A DNA stretch of 64,000 bases from positions 39,879,369 to 39,943,368 of the forward strand of contig CAMTDV010000027.1 of assembly GCA_947069175.1 (NCBI GenBank), in the 5' to 3' direction. The notes beneath the pieces are model-generated. The model was given only the letters and a program-made list of their open reading frames with translations. It was not told where the DNA came from and did no database searches. Below, one piece after another: positions 1 to 11,414 of this stretch. Source of the stretch: Scalesia atractyloides. Its lineage: Eukaryota; Streptophyta; Magnoliopsida; Asterales; Asteraceae. How positions within the stretch are numbered: the first letter of the stretch is position 1; the number at the start of each line of letters is the position of its first letter. The position numbers and the translations under genes were made by a program.

Positions 1-2222
1 GAGTTGCTTTAATGTTATCTATATGTTTGCTTCCCTAGTATTCCTCTTCTTTTTCTTTTCCACTTCTTTGGCAATTTCTTCTTGTCCTGCTCTTTTGAGA
101 GCAACAATGTCAGGCCTTTTTTTAGCCTTTTTAACTAGAGGTGGGAGCTTCCTCATGCAATATTCCTACCCCTTTTCGCATCATCTTCATACTTAGGGAG
201 AGTGAGAGTTTTACTAGTGTTTTCAAAGATAAATTCTTTGATGGCGTTAGCTTCTGCCATAGTATCTTTGTACTTAGCATCCATTGTTTGGCGTATCAAC
301 TCGACTTGCATGGAATATCTTTCTTCTACAACTTGCTTTTGAAGATGTAGGTATGGTTGAACATGATCCCACATTTCTTTTGCAATTATTCATTTGATGG
401 TGGAGTTTTAGAGTTTTGGACCAAAATTTTCATCATGTCTTTGATTTTAGAAACAAATGTTTCCAATTTGGCATCTCTCTCTGTTAATTTAAATAGTTTA
501 ATCCATCACCTAAGTTAATAGGATAGTCTGAATTCCCACCCGCGATGGTTGAACTTGGTTTTAGACCAAGTGCCCCTTGTTCTTGGTACTCGGGACTTCT
601 AACTAGTGAAAAGACTATTGTCCCAACAGTTGTTGCCTTTCAAGGGGGTCTTAGTAATGTAACTATTGTCCAACTGTGAGACTGTTGTCTCTATAGTTGT
701 AGTAGTTGCCAAATTTGAAATACCAACATGTGTCTCTTATGACACAGGAGGTGTTGCCTCTCTACTTGTGGGTTAGCAATGACTTATGATCCTGCCTACT
801 CACTTGTGTAAGTGTGCTCTCTTTGATATGCTTTTTAGAGAAACTAGGTACCCATAGGTCAGTTATGTCAATTGCATCAAGCAATTGTTGGAATGATGAT
901 GGAATTGTTTTAGTGGGTGGTGGAGTGGAAAGAGAAGCAACCCTGGAAGAGGGGCTTAAGTAGAGATATTCAAGTGAAATATCTCCCCCTGTAATTTGTG
1001 TCCCTTTGCTTACAACACTCTCCTTTTTTAGGATGAGTGACGAGTTTGGACGAGTGGAGATGTTTGCATCTGTTGTGAGGAAGTTACAACAGATGTTAGT
1101 TGCTTTTGTGTTACAGTAGGTACCTCTAGCATCTGAACCCTAGAGATAGCCTTTTTGTGTTTTTTCTTTTGGATTTGGGGATTGGAACGGATATGGTTTT
1201 TGTGGAGATTTCTAGTGTGTGTTCCACAGCGCTGGGTTGTGCACTATGGTCACCAGAAGCGGTGCGCTCAGCAAAAGATGTTTCAACATCTGTTGCTTGG
1301 TTTTGTAAAATGTTCTTGTACCACATTTTCTTGGCTTTTGGCCATTATACGTGTAAAAGTTTCATTTGAAAGATTGTTACTTTCAAGTGCTTCACCTTGT
1401 TCAAAGCTATCTTGTTTTAAAACATATCTGAACAGTTTTGGATAGATTAGAAAAGGACTGCTAGTGCCCTTCTTGATTGCTTTAATGTTTGCTACCAAAT
1501 CCATAACAGTGTTTAGGATAGCTTGTAATCCAAATTTTTCAAGATAGTGTATCCCAAATACTTAGTTTTTAGGGGAATTTCATTAAAAGTAGTGGTCTTT
1601 GTAGACCAGCAAACCAAGAGTGTATGGAAAAAGAATTTCATTTCTAGTGGGAACGTTGATTTAAAAAGTATTGTTCCCACCTGAGCTTCATACCCCCTTT
1701 CTATGAACTCAAGTTGAAGATCATTTTTAAGGATAGTATCCATACCTGCCAAGTCCTATATGTCAAACATGTTGGAGATGGATTCTACGGTTATGGCAAC
1801 ATGTTATTTATTTTATGGTAGAGGTGATAAGATAGGGCTTTATGTTTTGAAGCAAAATTTTTTCATTTGCCTAAAATTCCCTAAGGATGGTTAGATAGAT
1901 GGGGGCATTTGAAGTGAGGATGTACATGTATTTTGATGAGTTGATGATGTCGATGATGGAGTGAAAGTCCGTATTCTTGCAATGTTTTACAAGATAGGGT
2001 AAGTAGTTATGAGGAGTTTTCAATTTGAGGGCCATGATGAACTTTAGTCCAAGTCTCTTGAAGATCTTTCAAATAGATGATCTTTTGATTGAATACAAAG
2101 TTTGATGGAATTAAATTCGGAGTTTTTCTCTTTGAAATTCTTTGATTTTGACAATAATGGAGGATATATGTAAACTCTGTGTCCCATGGGTTTTTATAGG
2201 GTTTGCGAAACAGGGGTGACAT
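1..2222 (-). pseudogene. Copia-associated extra ORF, broken, runs off the left edge
   Basis: Read leftward from an ATG at 2222. Recognisable blocks appear in order but in shifting frames. An N-terminal block lies at 2222-2007. Next, around 1985-1840, comes a stretch reading FHSIIDIINSSKYMYIL and then IYLTIL. The core lies at 1752-1513 (GYEAQVGTILFK, WSTKTTTFNE) and 1504-1283 (FLIYPKLFRYVLKQ), followed by a low-complexity linker and a charged tail at 374-153 (MDAKYKDTMAEANAIKEF). I remember this fold-like pattern from proteins joined to copia Pol in daisy-family gene models; its function is unknown. A second copy lies at 29008-46936. Several stops and frameshifts make it a pseudogene. It is antisense to the LTR at 3002-3349. 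Family membership is my judgement from motif spacing. Confidence 0.55.
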
Positions 2223-3001
2223 CGTGGCAAATGGTTACCTTTTTTATACGTGGCAAGTTGCAATTCATTATGGCAAACCTCTGTTCAGAACAAGGGTTCC
2301 TTTGAGGAAACCCTTTGACCAAGGAAAATAAGGTCTGCATTCAAAAGTCTGTTTGAAACCTTTGTTTGTCTCAAACAAATCATTGAATAACCTAATCATT
2401 GTATTGAACATTTGTTTGAAACCTCTGTTTGGGTTGAACAGAGTTTTGAGTAAAAACATTAATTGTTATGAAGAAACAATGGATTTGTTCTAAGTTAAAT
2501 ACTCATACACTTGTTGGTGAATTAGTGGTCCTTTTGTCTTAAGTAGTGGTTTACTACGTTTAAACAAACTTTTGAACCATTGAAATAGATGTTTTCCTCT
2601 TTTGAATAGAGTTTTGATTTTCCGATTTTATTAAAACAATAGTTGAATGTTTTAAAGACCCTTTTGATGAGTTTTTCAAAACAACTTTCTTTCTTTTATT
2701 TGGATAGAGATAGGTGCAAGGGTAACATCTGTCTGCACTTTAATTATAAGTAGTGGTTCCCTGCAGATGGTGGCAAATGGGTCAATCTTGCAGATGGTTC
2801 GAAGCATTATCTGCTTTGGGTCTGGTATTATCAACCACACCAATGGCTCCTTAGGATTTGGTCACCAGAAGCTTTTGCATCATCTCAAAAAGTTGTTTTC
2901 GACCTTCTACAAGTGCTTGCACACTTGGGTCAACTATTGGTTGACCATTCCAAATGAGATGGAGGTACCCATGTGAATCTATGTTTACCCTTAGCTTTTG
3001 G
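2223..3001. other. Non-coding stretch between extra ORF and LTR
   Basis: No convincing coding. The stretch repeats short GTTTGAAACC / AACAGAG words at 2340-2460, and resembles in style the TTTGAACC-rich leader before the second extra ORF (28800-28980). A plus-strand open frame at 2767-2976 resembles nothing I know. No clear polypurine tract touches the LTR start. Confidence 0.4.
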
Positions 3002-3349
3002 TGTTGGTAGTTGGGCTATGATGGTTTATACTTTAGTTAGTATGTAGTGATTTGGGCTGGTTTGTATGGAACGGGCTTGGGGGGCGAAATGGGCTTAGGT
3101 TAAAGGGGTTTGTGGCTTAACCTCCCCTATATATACTTGTTTAGTTTTTTTTTGTTTAGGTTGGTTGACTATAATACTTTTGCTATAACTTGTATCAAAT
3201 AATTAACTATATGCAAGTTAAGCTTTTGGTCAATTGCGTTTTATTTCATCTCTTTTCTTACTATTATAATTGATTGCTTTGATTGTGTGATTCCGCCATC
3301 AATCAAACTACATGCGATATCATTGTTAGATCCGTTTTTTGGACTTACA
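3002..3349 (+). mobile_element. Copia-type LTR, about 348 bp, probably a 3' LTR
   Basis: Runs from TGTTGG to a GGACTTACA end. Its last ~20 bases (GTTAGATCCG...GGACTTACA) match the 3' end of the B LTR at 19382-19683, and both carry a 'tatatgcaagtt' segment. A TATA-like CTATATATAC lies near 3127. The flanks (tttgg / attcg) do not form a target duplication. It therefore looks like the right-hand LTR of an element whose body lies to the left rather than a solo LTR. After 3349 the sequence enters the tandem array in the middle of a unit. Confidence 0.6.
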
Positions 3350-3979
3350 ATTCGTGTGAGTCGTTTATTCTCCCGAGCCGTTTTCCAAGTCTTCCTGTAG
3401 CTACAATATTTTCCTTACTGACAAAGATAACCTAACATAAGGTTTAAGGGTGATCGGAACTCATCGGTTGAAAAAAAAATATAAGAAAGTGTGTGGGTTC
3501 GATGGTTTGAATGTTTATAAAAAAGTGTGTAGGTTCCATATTTAAATTTCACGTTAATCACATTATATCATTTATTTATTTGAATTTAATATCACCATTT
3601 TTAGAAATAAAATATCACGTCGAGATAGACCTAATATACTTTAATTTTTTTCTTCAACAAACAATTGATATGTATAAAAGGTTAAACACATTTGTCAAAC
3701 TTTGAGCAATTTATTCAGATATGGTCATTCTGCATAACTTTAAAATTTAAAACCAATTTCGTATATGTAATTGTCTTTTATATATAAATACACTTATCAA
3801 ATCGATCTTGTAACACCAGAAATTTAAAAATTCAAATAACATGACTTTAAAATCTAGAAGCATTATTCTTATGTAAAATTTAGAGCTTGTAAGTGTTTAT
3901 CAAACTATATTATAATAAAATTAAATGGTAACGGTTATTGTAATCTAAATGTAAATGCTCGAAAAATTGAGGAGCTACA
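3350..3979 (-). repeat. Array unit 1, LTR remnant
   Basis: Right-hand part (in window coordinates) of an array LTR. Its left part was lost at the join with the LTR at 3349, and a further internal deletion lies near 3405. The outer end is eroded: GGAGCTACA stands where intact units have GGGTGTTACA. Confidence 0.7.
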
Positions 3980-4210
3980 ACACTACCCCTCTTAAAAAAT
4001 TTTGTCTTTGAAATTTCACGTAAATACTAACAGTTCGAACAACTAACGAAGAACATAAATTAAATGACTCAATGTCGGTAAAAGTAAAATTTAGAACTTT
4101 TGTCTCTAGTGGAAACACAAATATCTTAACATGACGTCCACGCATACCCACAAGTTTAAGTTATAAAAATAGTTTTCTATAATAAAAAGCCTGAGCTCAG
4201 ATACCATAAT
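3980..4210 (-). other. Array internal segment 1 (PPT and PBS, no coding)
   Basis: Read on the minus strand this ~230 bp runs from a PBS-like TGGTATCTGAGC (near 4194-4205; one change from the usual TGGTATCAGAGC that pairs with initiator tRNA-Met) to the purine run AAGAGGGGTAG just before the next LTR. It contains AATTTC...GAAATTT words common just before Ty3/gypsy PPTs, and no open frame. Confidence 0.7.
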
Positions 4211-4682
4211 TGTAACACCCCGCACCAACTAAGGCGGCGTGTCACTTGTATAGTATAAAGAATTCAATATATTCTTCCACTAAAATTAAAGCATTACATT
4301 ATTTCAATAAAATAAAAATAAATACAAGTCATGGCTAATTTTTATGAAAATTCATGTGAGTCTTTTATTCTCCGGAGCCGTTTTCCAAGTCTTTCTCGAT
4401 TTATTTCCCTGTAACCTAACGTACATAAAAGACGTATGCACGCCTCAGTAAATATAATCAGTAGGACAACAACTATAACAATAAACAATTCCTAAACAAT
4501 TATTACTATATCAGACAATATACATACAACACATACGGCTAGTCACGTTAAGTTTTTCAATGCGTCACACGTTTTGTGCGTCACAATCACATTCAGTGGG
4601 GTTACTCACATTGAGTTGTTCACTGCGTCAGATGATGATTTGTGCGTCGCAATCAAATAATCACATTCAATATCACATTGAG
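4211..4682 (-). repeat. Array unit 2, LTR (left part, split by element D)
   Basis: Starts TGTAACACCCCGCACC and is broken at 4682 by insertion of element D; it resumes at 12614. The target duplication is ttgag (4678-4682) against ttcag (12614-12618), matching at 4 of 5. Other units read 'cacattcagtag' at this point, so the right copy is the ancestral form. Confidence 0.8.
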
Positions 4683-4876
4683 TGTAACATTTGTCATAAA
4701 ACGGGTTTTAAAGCCCGCTCGGTTTTGTAATGTAAATATACTCATGATTTTCGTTTCGTGTTTATGTTAAATGTTTAAGAGTTTGATATAATAATTTCAT
4801 CAAATAATAAATAAAGTAACATAATAAATGTTAGTAAATAAAATATAATTAATAAAAAAACAAAATAACGAAAAAT

Positions 4877-4955
4877 GAAGACCGCGGGTATCGAACCCCG
4901 GTCTCAACCAAACCAACACACACAACACACCACTACACTACACACACATATCTGA
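4877..4955 (-). other. tRNA-like module D0 (antisense to LTR)
   Basis: On the minus strand there is a B-box-like GGGGTTCGATACCC with a plausible T-arm (stem bases on either side of TTCGATA). About 40 bases upstream is an A-box-like TAGTGTAGTGG. No acceptor stem pairing is evident, so I call it tRNA-like, not a tRNA gene. Confidence 0.6.
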
Positions 4956-5220
4956 AATAAACTAAAATTAAATAAATCTTATATTGAAACAACCCCTGAA
5001 ATCAATTTCAACACAACCGCCTGTAACGGTTGTAACCCCCAATCCATCTTCAAATCTCCGTTTAAATTATGATTTAAACCGGAGAAACCGTTTCAGAATT
5101 GTGTGTTAAGCACAATCATTGATTCAGCAATGATTAAATTCCGTTATAGAATCAATGTTACAGTTAAAGATTTGACCGAAACCAATCAAACAAAAATTTA
5201 ACTCAATTCAGCACCTTCGA

Positions 5221-5230
5221 CTATAAATAG
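5221..5230 (+). promoter_or_regulatory. TATA box of D 5' LTR
   Basis: CTATAAATAG, followed ~30 bases on by a C/A-rich start-like region (CATACACTCGCAAAACC). It is the only strong TATA match in this part of the LTR and is conserved in the 3' LTR at 10860-10869. Confidence 0.7.
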
Positions 5231-5540
5231 TGATCTTAGGAGTCATTCAAAACTCGCTCATACACTCGCAAAACCTCTCTAAACTCTCCGAAGATTCTCT
5301 GCGTTCAAAACACATTTCGACAGAAATTTGCTCGTCGCCGGAACTTCACCGGAGATCACACAATTTCGGTATATTCACACTTGAATCCTTCTCGTTTTAA
5401 TTATTTTATTATCAGTAGTAAGTTAAATTAATTCAACAAGGAATTACCAGATTAACAACCGGGTATGTCAAACTGTGGTTTTTAAACTGAAGAAGATGAA
5501 TTTGGTGATGCGTATAAATGCAATTAAAATCGGTAAATAC

Positions 5541-5613
5541 ACCGGGTTAGACACACAGTACTGGACTATGTGCATATTAAACAAACAGACCCGGGTTCGA
5601 GCTTCACACACGG
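5541..5613 (+). other. tRNA-like module D1
   Basis: CCGGGTTAGACACACAGT...GGACTATGTGC forms the A-box-side half and CCCGGGTTCGAGC the B-box half. The 3' LTR copy (11180-11258) keeps a fuller CAGTAGTGGACTGTG. Confidence 0.6.
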
Positions 5614-5705
5614 TTCCGATTTCCTTAAATAAACCAAACCTTTTTATAACTAATTTATAAATCAATGCATATAGTGTATAAGAATAATAAAAATTTCATA
5701 TCTTT

Positions 5706-5787
5706 CGGGTTAGTCACACAGCCCAATTGGTCGGGCTATGTGCAACACGAATAAAGGGGCGCGGGTTCGAGTCCGGGTATACGCATT
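5706..5787 (+). other. tRNA-like module D2
   Basis: A-box-like CACAGCCCAATTGGTCGGGC and a perfect B box GGTTCGAGTCC, about 82 bp overall, with the CGGGTTAG start shared by the other sense modules. In the 3' LTR its first part is deleted. Confidence 0.65.
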
Positions 5788-5865
5788 GCACTGTTTCCTT
5801 TTTAAATAAATTAATTAAGCTTGACCATAGTATGTGTATATATAGAATTAAAAATGAATATATTC

Positions 5866-5945
5866 TGGGTTAGACACGTAGCTCAGTTAGTAGAGCTGCG
5901 TGCACGTAAACGAGAAGTCACGCGTTCGAGTCTCACACGTTGCCA
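5866..5945 (+). other. tRNA-like module D3
   Basis: GGGTTAGACACGTAGCTCAG followed by TTAGTAGAGC gives a textbook D-arm (GCTC / GAGC) and A box. GCGTTCGAGTC is the B box. The counterpart in T (31439-31517, minus) shares the same A box. Confidence 0.7.
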
Positions 5946-6396
5946 AAAATCGCCGGTTCGACCCGCTGAAGGGTATATTTGTTTAATTACCCTTTTTCTT
6001 CATTTTTTCCAAAAACTATAAAAATATATATTAAAATAAGTCCTTTTAAACATAAAAATTAGTAATAAATGCTATAAAATTATCTAAAAAGTCTAATAAA
6101 GTTCATTAAATAAAAATACTAGTTTTAAATAAAATAAATATATTTACCGAATTATTACGTGAATATTTAGGTTAGTTTTCTCGTCGGTTGGAATCTTTAA
6201 TCATGCACGTTCGTTATCAACTCAAGAAATGCACCCACTATGAATGAATTCTTACAAACTTCCCCTTTTTATTCATGTTTTGGGATGTATCATGTGTCGT
6301 TTTATTTAAATATTTTATTCAAACACTTGTGCTATTACCATTATGTGAACTAACGTGCAATGTGATATTTTGTTTATTGTTATTTGAGGTTATACT

Positions 6397-6645
6397 TTCT
6401 CATTTCAGTCAAGCTGTCACATTAGGCCCATCAGCTCCCTGTATAGACAGGTCGAGCATCGCGTTGCCTAATTAGATCGGCTCCATTTGATTGAGCCTTG
6501 ATCTCACAGCTCATCATTTATTTTCTCATTTCAGTCAAGCATTCACAATAGGCCCATCAGTTCTCTATATAGACGGGTAGAGCATCGCGTGCCTAATAAG
6601 ATCAGCTCCGTTTGATCGAGCCTTGATCTCACAGTTCATCATTTA
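6397..6645 (+). repeat. Two-copy 126-bp minisatellite in D 5' LTR
   Basis: Two direct copies start TTCTCATTTCAGTCAAGC at 6397 and 6523. Each holds TAGGCCCATCAG, a GAGCATCGCG word and the inverted repeat GGCTC...GAGCC. TAGGCCCATCAG is also the core of the minisatellite in the T LTRs, on the opposite strand. Confidence 0.85.
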
Positions 6646-7062
6646 TCATGCTCATGTGTACATTGCTAGATGCTTATGTGGTTTGTGAATAGTTACATAT
6701 ACGGTTGCTCATATTTGGTTTATGCACATTTTTATTAAATTAATCAACATATCTTTTCTTTCAAATATGTAAACGGAATTCAGTCGTCAACTTTTGTTGA
6801 CCCAAACCTCTATTTTTACACATGATACAGGTGAACAGATTGAAGCATGGAACACATAGGATTGGGCCTTAGAGGATAAATAAAGCATTATTTGAATGTC
6901 TTGTTTAGAATATTTGGTGCTTGTATGGTTTATGTGTTTGTTGGAATTTTCCCTTTAATTTGGAATAATAAATATGAAATTTTATAATAGTAAATGTCAT
7001 GAGCTTTGATGAAAACCAATCATGCCCCGACTACCATTTCCGTTGCGGGTCAAGATGTGACA

Positions 7063-7918
7063 GATTGGTATCAGAGCTTTTGACTATAGGGATATATGAT
7101 AGGTTATTAGACCCTTAGAGCCCATACTATAGTCGATTAGATTTTAATTGCTTACGTGTTATTTGGTTACATGCAAACTCATGATATTTACTTATTTTAC
7201 ATTTATTTCACACACAAATGCCTGCAATTACTCCCACTATCATATGATTTTGTCTGATATTTAATGCGTTATACATATTGTCAAACATAACATGCTTACA
7301 TATAAACGCATCACGCACGTTTCAATTCTTATATATTTAAACATTCTAATGCTTCTTTTCTCAAAGATTTTGTGATGTTTTCATTTTTTCAATCTCATCA
7401 AAGTGAGTTCTACGACGGGCATGTAGTAACTGTAAGGGTAGAAGTATCGGTAGTCGGAACGTCCTGTCTAGGTTTGGCATTCGTATAAATCCAAAGTAAT
7501 GGATCAGTTTGCCTACCTGGGGACTAATGATGAGAGTACAAACGACCTATTAGGCCAAAGCATGCCACACCAAACGTTGTGTGAACTAACCCCACTTTGA
7601 GTAGTCATTGCGTCCACACTAGGACACCTTCCGACTTTACATCTCGCAATCATGTTTTACGATTTTCATACGGAATGTGCGAGTGTTAAACAGGCCAAAC
7701 CCAATGTGAACCTTCCAGAGCCTAGTAGTCATGGGGGCCCACATGACTTCCAAGGCCAAGTACGGGGACATATGGGGCCCCAAACATGAGCAAGGCCCAA
7801 GACATCCAATGGATGTAGTGAATTTATTTTTCTCATTTGTTTTGTGGATGTTAATTTCTAAATATGACACATGACTCCTATACGCCAAACTCATCATCTT
7901 GTTACGTATTTCCTGTAG
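7063..7918 (+). other. Element D leader
   Basis: Untranslated leader from PBS to gag start. It shares blocks with the T leader (35586-36340, minus): 'gataggttattagacccttagag' near the PBS, 'gcctacctggggactaatgatgag', 'taggccaaagcatgccacacca'. No coding seen. Confidence 0.75.
7066..7077 (+). other. Primer-binding site of D
   Basis: TGGTATCAGAGC, three bases after the LTR end (GAT spacer), is complementary to the 3' end of initiator tRNA-Met as in most plant LTR elements. Confidence 0.85.
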
Positions 7919-9280
7919 ATGTCTTCTAGGCACTCTCATAGAGGTAGGAAATCAGTAAAATTCGGCGAGTGCATGGCTGCTCAAATAGCCCAACAAATGG
8001 TGGCCGTGATTCCCGACATCGTAATTCAAGTTCAACAAGCTCTTTCCGCAAATCCTTTTGACCCAAATAACCAAGAGGGACAAAATGCTGCCAACCCTCC
8101 CACAAATACCACCAAGTGCACTTACAAGCACTTCAACTCATGTGACCCTCCAATGTAAGAAGGAACTGAAGGGGTCACTACTCTCCTTCGTTGGTTCGAA
8201 GAGATGGAGAGTACCTTCCTCAACTATGATTGTACCAACGACTACACGGTGTGCTATACTACTGGACAACTGCATGGGGTAGCACTCACTTGGTGGAATG
8301 CCGAAAAGGGCAAAAGAGGTGTCTAGCCGCAGTAGCCTAACTTGGGAAGAACTTCGAGAACTCATGACAAGACGCTTCTGCCCAATAAGCGAAATTAAAA
8401 AGCTAGAGGATGAGTTCTACTTCGTGAAGCAAAAAGTGGGAGATCACATAACCTACAACAAGAGGTTCCTGGAGTTGAATCAAATGGTTCTCGATTTGTT
8501 CATCCCTCTCTACCGTTTGATCGAGCACTACATTCGGGGTCTTTCTTCGAAGATTCCGAATCCTGTGATGAGTATTGTGCCTGCAACCTTGGAAGCAGTA
8601 ATGGAGCTAGCTACTGAACTCACTGAAAATCATATCAGGAATGGGGATTTCAAGGACGAGACGCAGAAGGATGCAAGTAGCAAAACATCAACCGAAACCC
8701 TAATCCAACTCAAGTCGAACCCTCTTCTCAATTCACTACCAAGAGAAAGCCAGACGGAAAAAATTTTGTTGTTACTCAAACCAGTCAACCAACTCCACAA
8801 GCCGTACCTCTCCAAGCTATCCCAATCACCCAAGTGGCACCCAACCAAGAAACCTTACACTGGTCCTCACCCTCAAGCAACACCTGCCATTATCACTATC
8901 AACCCACCATACCCTGCCGACTATGTGCTAATTGTGGGCGTTATGGTCATCTGAGTAAAACTTGTCATATTCCTCAAAACCAAGCTCCACCCCCTGCTCA
9001 AAATATGATTCAACCCTATCAACAACCTCAATATCCCATGGTTCCGTATGTTCGAGCCTGCTTTAGTTGTGGTGACCCTACCCACTTTAGTGCCCTAGGT
9101 TGGTTAATATCATTAATGCTCAAGCCCAAGCAAACCCGGTTAACCAAGCGAACCAGGAAAACCCAGCACCTCCACCGGCAAGAGGAAGAGCCTACAACAT
9201 TAACGCAAACCCAGTTGAGGTCAACAACAGTGACGAGCAACCCAACTAGCCTTCCATCAAAAAGAAACAAGGCTCCGCTC
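7919..9280 (+). pseudogene. gag: Element D gag, broken
   Basis: Ty3/gypsy Gag, nucleocapsid precursor that would pack element RNA. ATG at 7919 (MSSRHSHRGRK) aligns with the start of the intact Gag at 35585. The reading frame hits a TAA at 8156-8158 just where the intact protein has the KYEGTEG segment. It runs on to about 8315, shifts +1 (LTWEELRELMTRRFCP...), then returns to the first frame near 8860. Zinc knuckle 1, CANCGRYGHLSKTC, is intact; knuckle 2 reads CFSCGDPTHFSALG and has lost its last Cys. One stop plus at least two frameshifts make it non-functional. Confidence 0.88.
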
Positions 9281-10096
9281 CAATCGTTTACTCTTAATGT
9301 TTGCTACCAATTTCAATCTTTGTCTAATTATTTAAATATCTTTGTTTTCAATTTGGGTAATAATGTATCAAAATTTTAATTAACATAATTTATATCACGT
9401 TATGACAAGTTGTTCTATTACATGTCTCTATTCATCGATTAAAATTCATGTCAACGTACATCACGACGAACCTCGTCTCATCACTTAATGAAGTTGGGTC
9501 ATGTCTCACTTTCATAGACTGACCACTTCCTCATAACACACGAGAGAAGTAACGCCGCCATTTAGTCTTGTATCCCTCAAATTGTAGACTCAATCATTGG
9601 CTATTGTGTTTTGGTTATGTTTTGTAGATTCTAGGACGAGTCACATAGAACTAATCGTGACTTGCTAACAAAGCCAATAAAAATTTGACAAGGATATGGT
9701 GGATACGCCGCTGGTAGTTCCTATATATAAGTATTCTTGTCAAGTGATCAAAAGCATTGTTAGACGGTTACAAGAAGTTCCGTGTAGGTAGTGTAGATCT
9801 TAATTTGGATAACGATGTGGTTGAAGACTTCGTTTTGTGTTGTAATTTTATTTTATTTTCTTTTTTTTCGACGCTTCGATTTCCTCAAAACCCTTTATCA
9901 TGAGACCATATCCAGTTAGTCATGTCCGTGTAACAACTCTTTTCTACACTTCAGGCATCAAAAAGCAATTCCTGTAACAGGGAATACAACCCTTACTAGG
10001 AACATTACCGCCCCACTCAACATCCAAACACCACACTCACCTGGTTATGTAAACTCTTAGCGTCAAATCCAAACATCACACCTCCTTTTACTTTTA
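9281..10096 (+). other. Element D non-coding middle
   Basis: No pol coding. It shares a block with T's internal region: 'ggatacgccgctggtagttcctatatataagtattcttgtca' corresponds on the other strand to 33350-33415 and 33810-33870. It appears to be the family's pol-replacing DNA rather than eroded pol. Confidence 0.6.
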
Positions 10097-10321
10097 AAAG
10101 ATATTCAGATTTATGAATCAAAGCATTTCGTAGAGCAACTTGTAGAAATCATGGAACTCAGTGAGAAACGTTTAAGACGAAGTCGAATTCCGATAGTCAA
10201 AGTGCGTTGGGAGTCAAAACGAGGACCTGAGTTTACTTGGGAACGCGAAGACTCAATGCGCGAAAAATACCCTCACCTTTTCCAAGTCAAACCTAAATTT
10301 CTAAAAGTAGGGATACTGTAA
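10097..10321 (+). pseudogene. pol: Ty3/gypsy integrase C-terminus (chromodomain-like tail)
   Basis: An open frame of about 75 codons with no start of its own. Key residues are KHFVEQLVEIME, then VKVRWESKRGPEFTWERED and KYPHLF, the pattern at the very end of chromovirus-type Pol that normally helps integrase choose chromatin. The TAA (10319-10321) overlaps the first bases of the 3' LTR, a usual feature in this group. It is the only pol remnant of D. The same tail ends the protein at 61063-61635. Confidence 0.8.
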
Positions 10322-10515
10322 CATTTGTCATAAAATGGGTTTTAAAACCCGCTCCGTTTTGTAATGTAAATATACTCATGATGTTCGTTTCGTGTTTATA
10401 TTAAATGTTAAAAAGTTTGATATAATAATTTCATTAAATAATAAATAAAGTAAAATAATAAATGTTAGTAAATAAAATATAATTAATGAAAAAAATAAAA
10501 TAAAATAACGAAAAG

Positions 10516-10590
10516 TGAAGACCGAGAGTATAGAATCCGGGTCTCCACCAAACCAACACACACAACACACACTACACTACACACACATAT
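10516..10590 (-). other. tRNA-like module D0, 3' LTR copy (eroded)
   Basis: Counterpart of 4877-4955. The B-box core is lost (GGATTCTATACTC stands where GGTTCGATACCC was), so it can no longer fold a T-arm. Confidence 0.5.
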
Positions 10591-10859
10591 CTGAAATAAA
10601 CTCAAACTAAATAAATCTTATATTGAAACAACCCGTGAAATCAATTTCAACACAACCGCCTATAACGGTTGTAACCCCTAAATCATCTTCAAATCTCCGT
10701 TTAAATTATGATTTAAACCGGAGAAACCATTTCAAAATCGTGTGTTAAACACAATCATTGATTCAGCAATGATTAAATCCCGTTATAGAATCAATGTTAC
10801 AATTAAAGATTTGACCGAAACCAATTAAACAAAAAATTAACTCAATTCAGCACCTTCGA

Positions 10860-10869
10860 CTATAAATAG
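10860..10869 (+). promoter_or_regulatory. TATA box of D 3' LTR
   Basis: CTATAAATAG, identical to the 5' LTR copy at 5221-5230. In a 3' LTR it could drive only flanking DNA. Confidence 0.65.
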
Positions 10870-11179
10870 TGATCTTAGGAGTCATTCAAAACTTGCTCAT
10901 ACACTTGCAAAACCTCTCTAAACTCTCCGAAGATTCTCTGTGTTCAAAACACATTTCGACGGAAATTTGCTCGTCGCCGGAACTTCACCGGAGATCACAC
11001 AATTTCGGTATATTCACACTTGAATCCTTCTCGTTTTAATTATTTTATTATCAATAGTAAATTAAATTAATCCACCAAGGAATTACCAGATTGACAACTG
11101 GGTATGTCAAACTGTGGTTTTTAAACTGAAGAAGATGAATTTAGGGATGCGTATAAATGTAATTGAAATCGGTAAGTAC

Positions 11180-11258
11180 ACCGGGTTAGACATATAGTCC
11201 AGTAGTGGACTGTGTGCATATTAAACAAACAGACCCGGGTTCGAGCTTCACACATGGT
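11180..11258 (+). other. tRNA-like module D1, 3' LTR copy
   Basis: CCGGGTTAGACATATAGTCC plus AGTAGTGGACTG, then CCCGGGTTCGAGC. This copy shows the A-box half better than the 5' LTR copy. Confidence 0.6.
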
Positions 11259-11263
11259 TCCGA

Positions 11264-11326
11264 TTGGTCAGGCTATGTGCAACACGAATCAAGGGGCGCG
11301 GGTTCGAGTCCGGGTATACGCATCGC
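11264..11326 (+). other. tRNA-like module D2, 3' LTR copy (5' truncated)
   Basis: Begins at TTGGTCAGGC and keeps the perfect B box GGTTCGAGTCC. The first ~20 bases were removed by the deletion that distinguishes this LTR. Confidence 0.6.
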
Positions 11327-11414
11327 ACTGTTAAATAAAACAAACCTTTTTAAATAAAATTAATTAAGTTTGACCATAGTATGTGTATATATAGAATTAA
11401 AAACGAATATATTC

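Larger units (their letters stand above)
4683..7062 (+). repeat. Element D 5' LTR, 2380 bp
   Basis: Order within the LTR: antisense tRNA-like module (4877-4955), TATA box (5221-5230), CGCCGGAAC segment (~5337), three sense tRNA-like modules (5541-5613, 5706-5787, 5866-5945), an AT-rich stretch, a two-copy 126-bp minisatellite (6397-6645), and the end CAAGATGTGACA. The same order is found in the LTRs of T and F. Confidence 0.85.
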
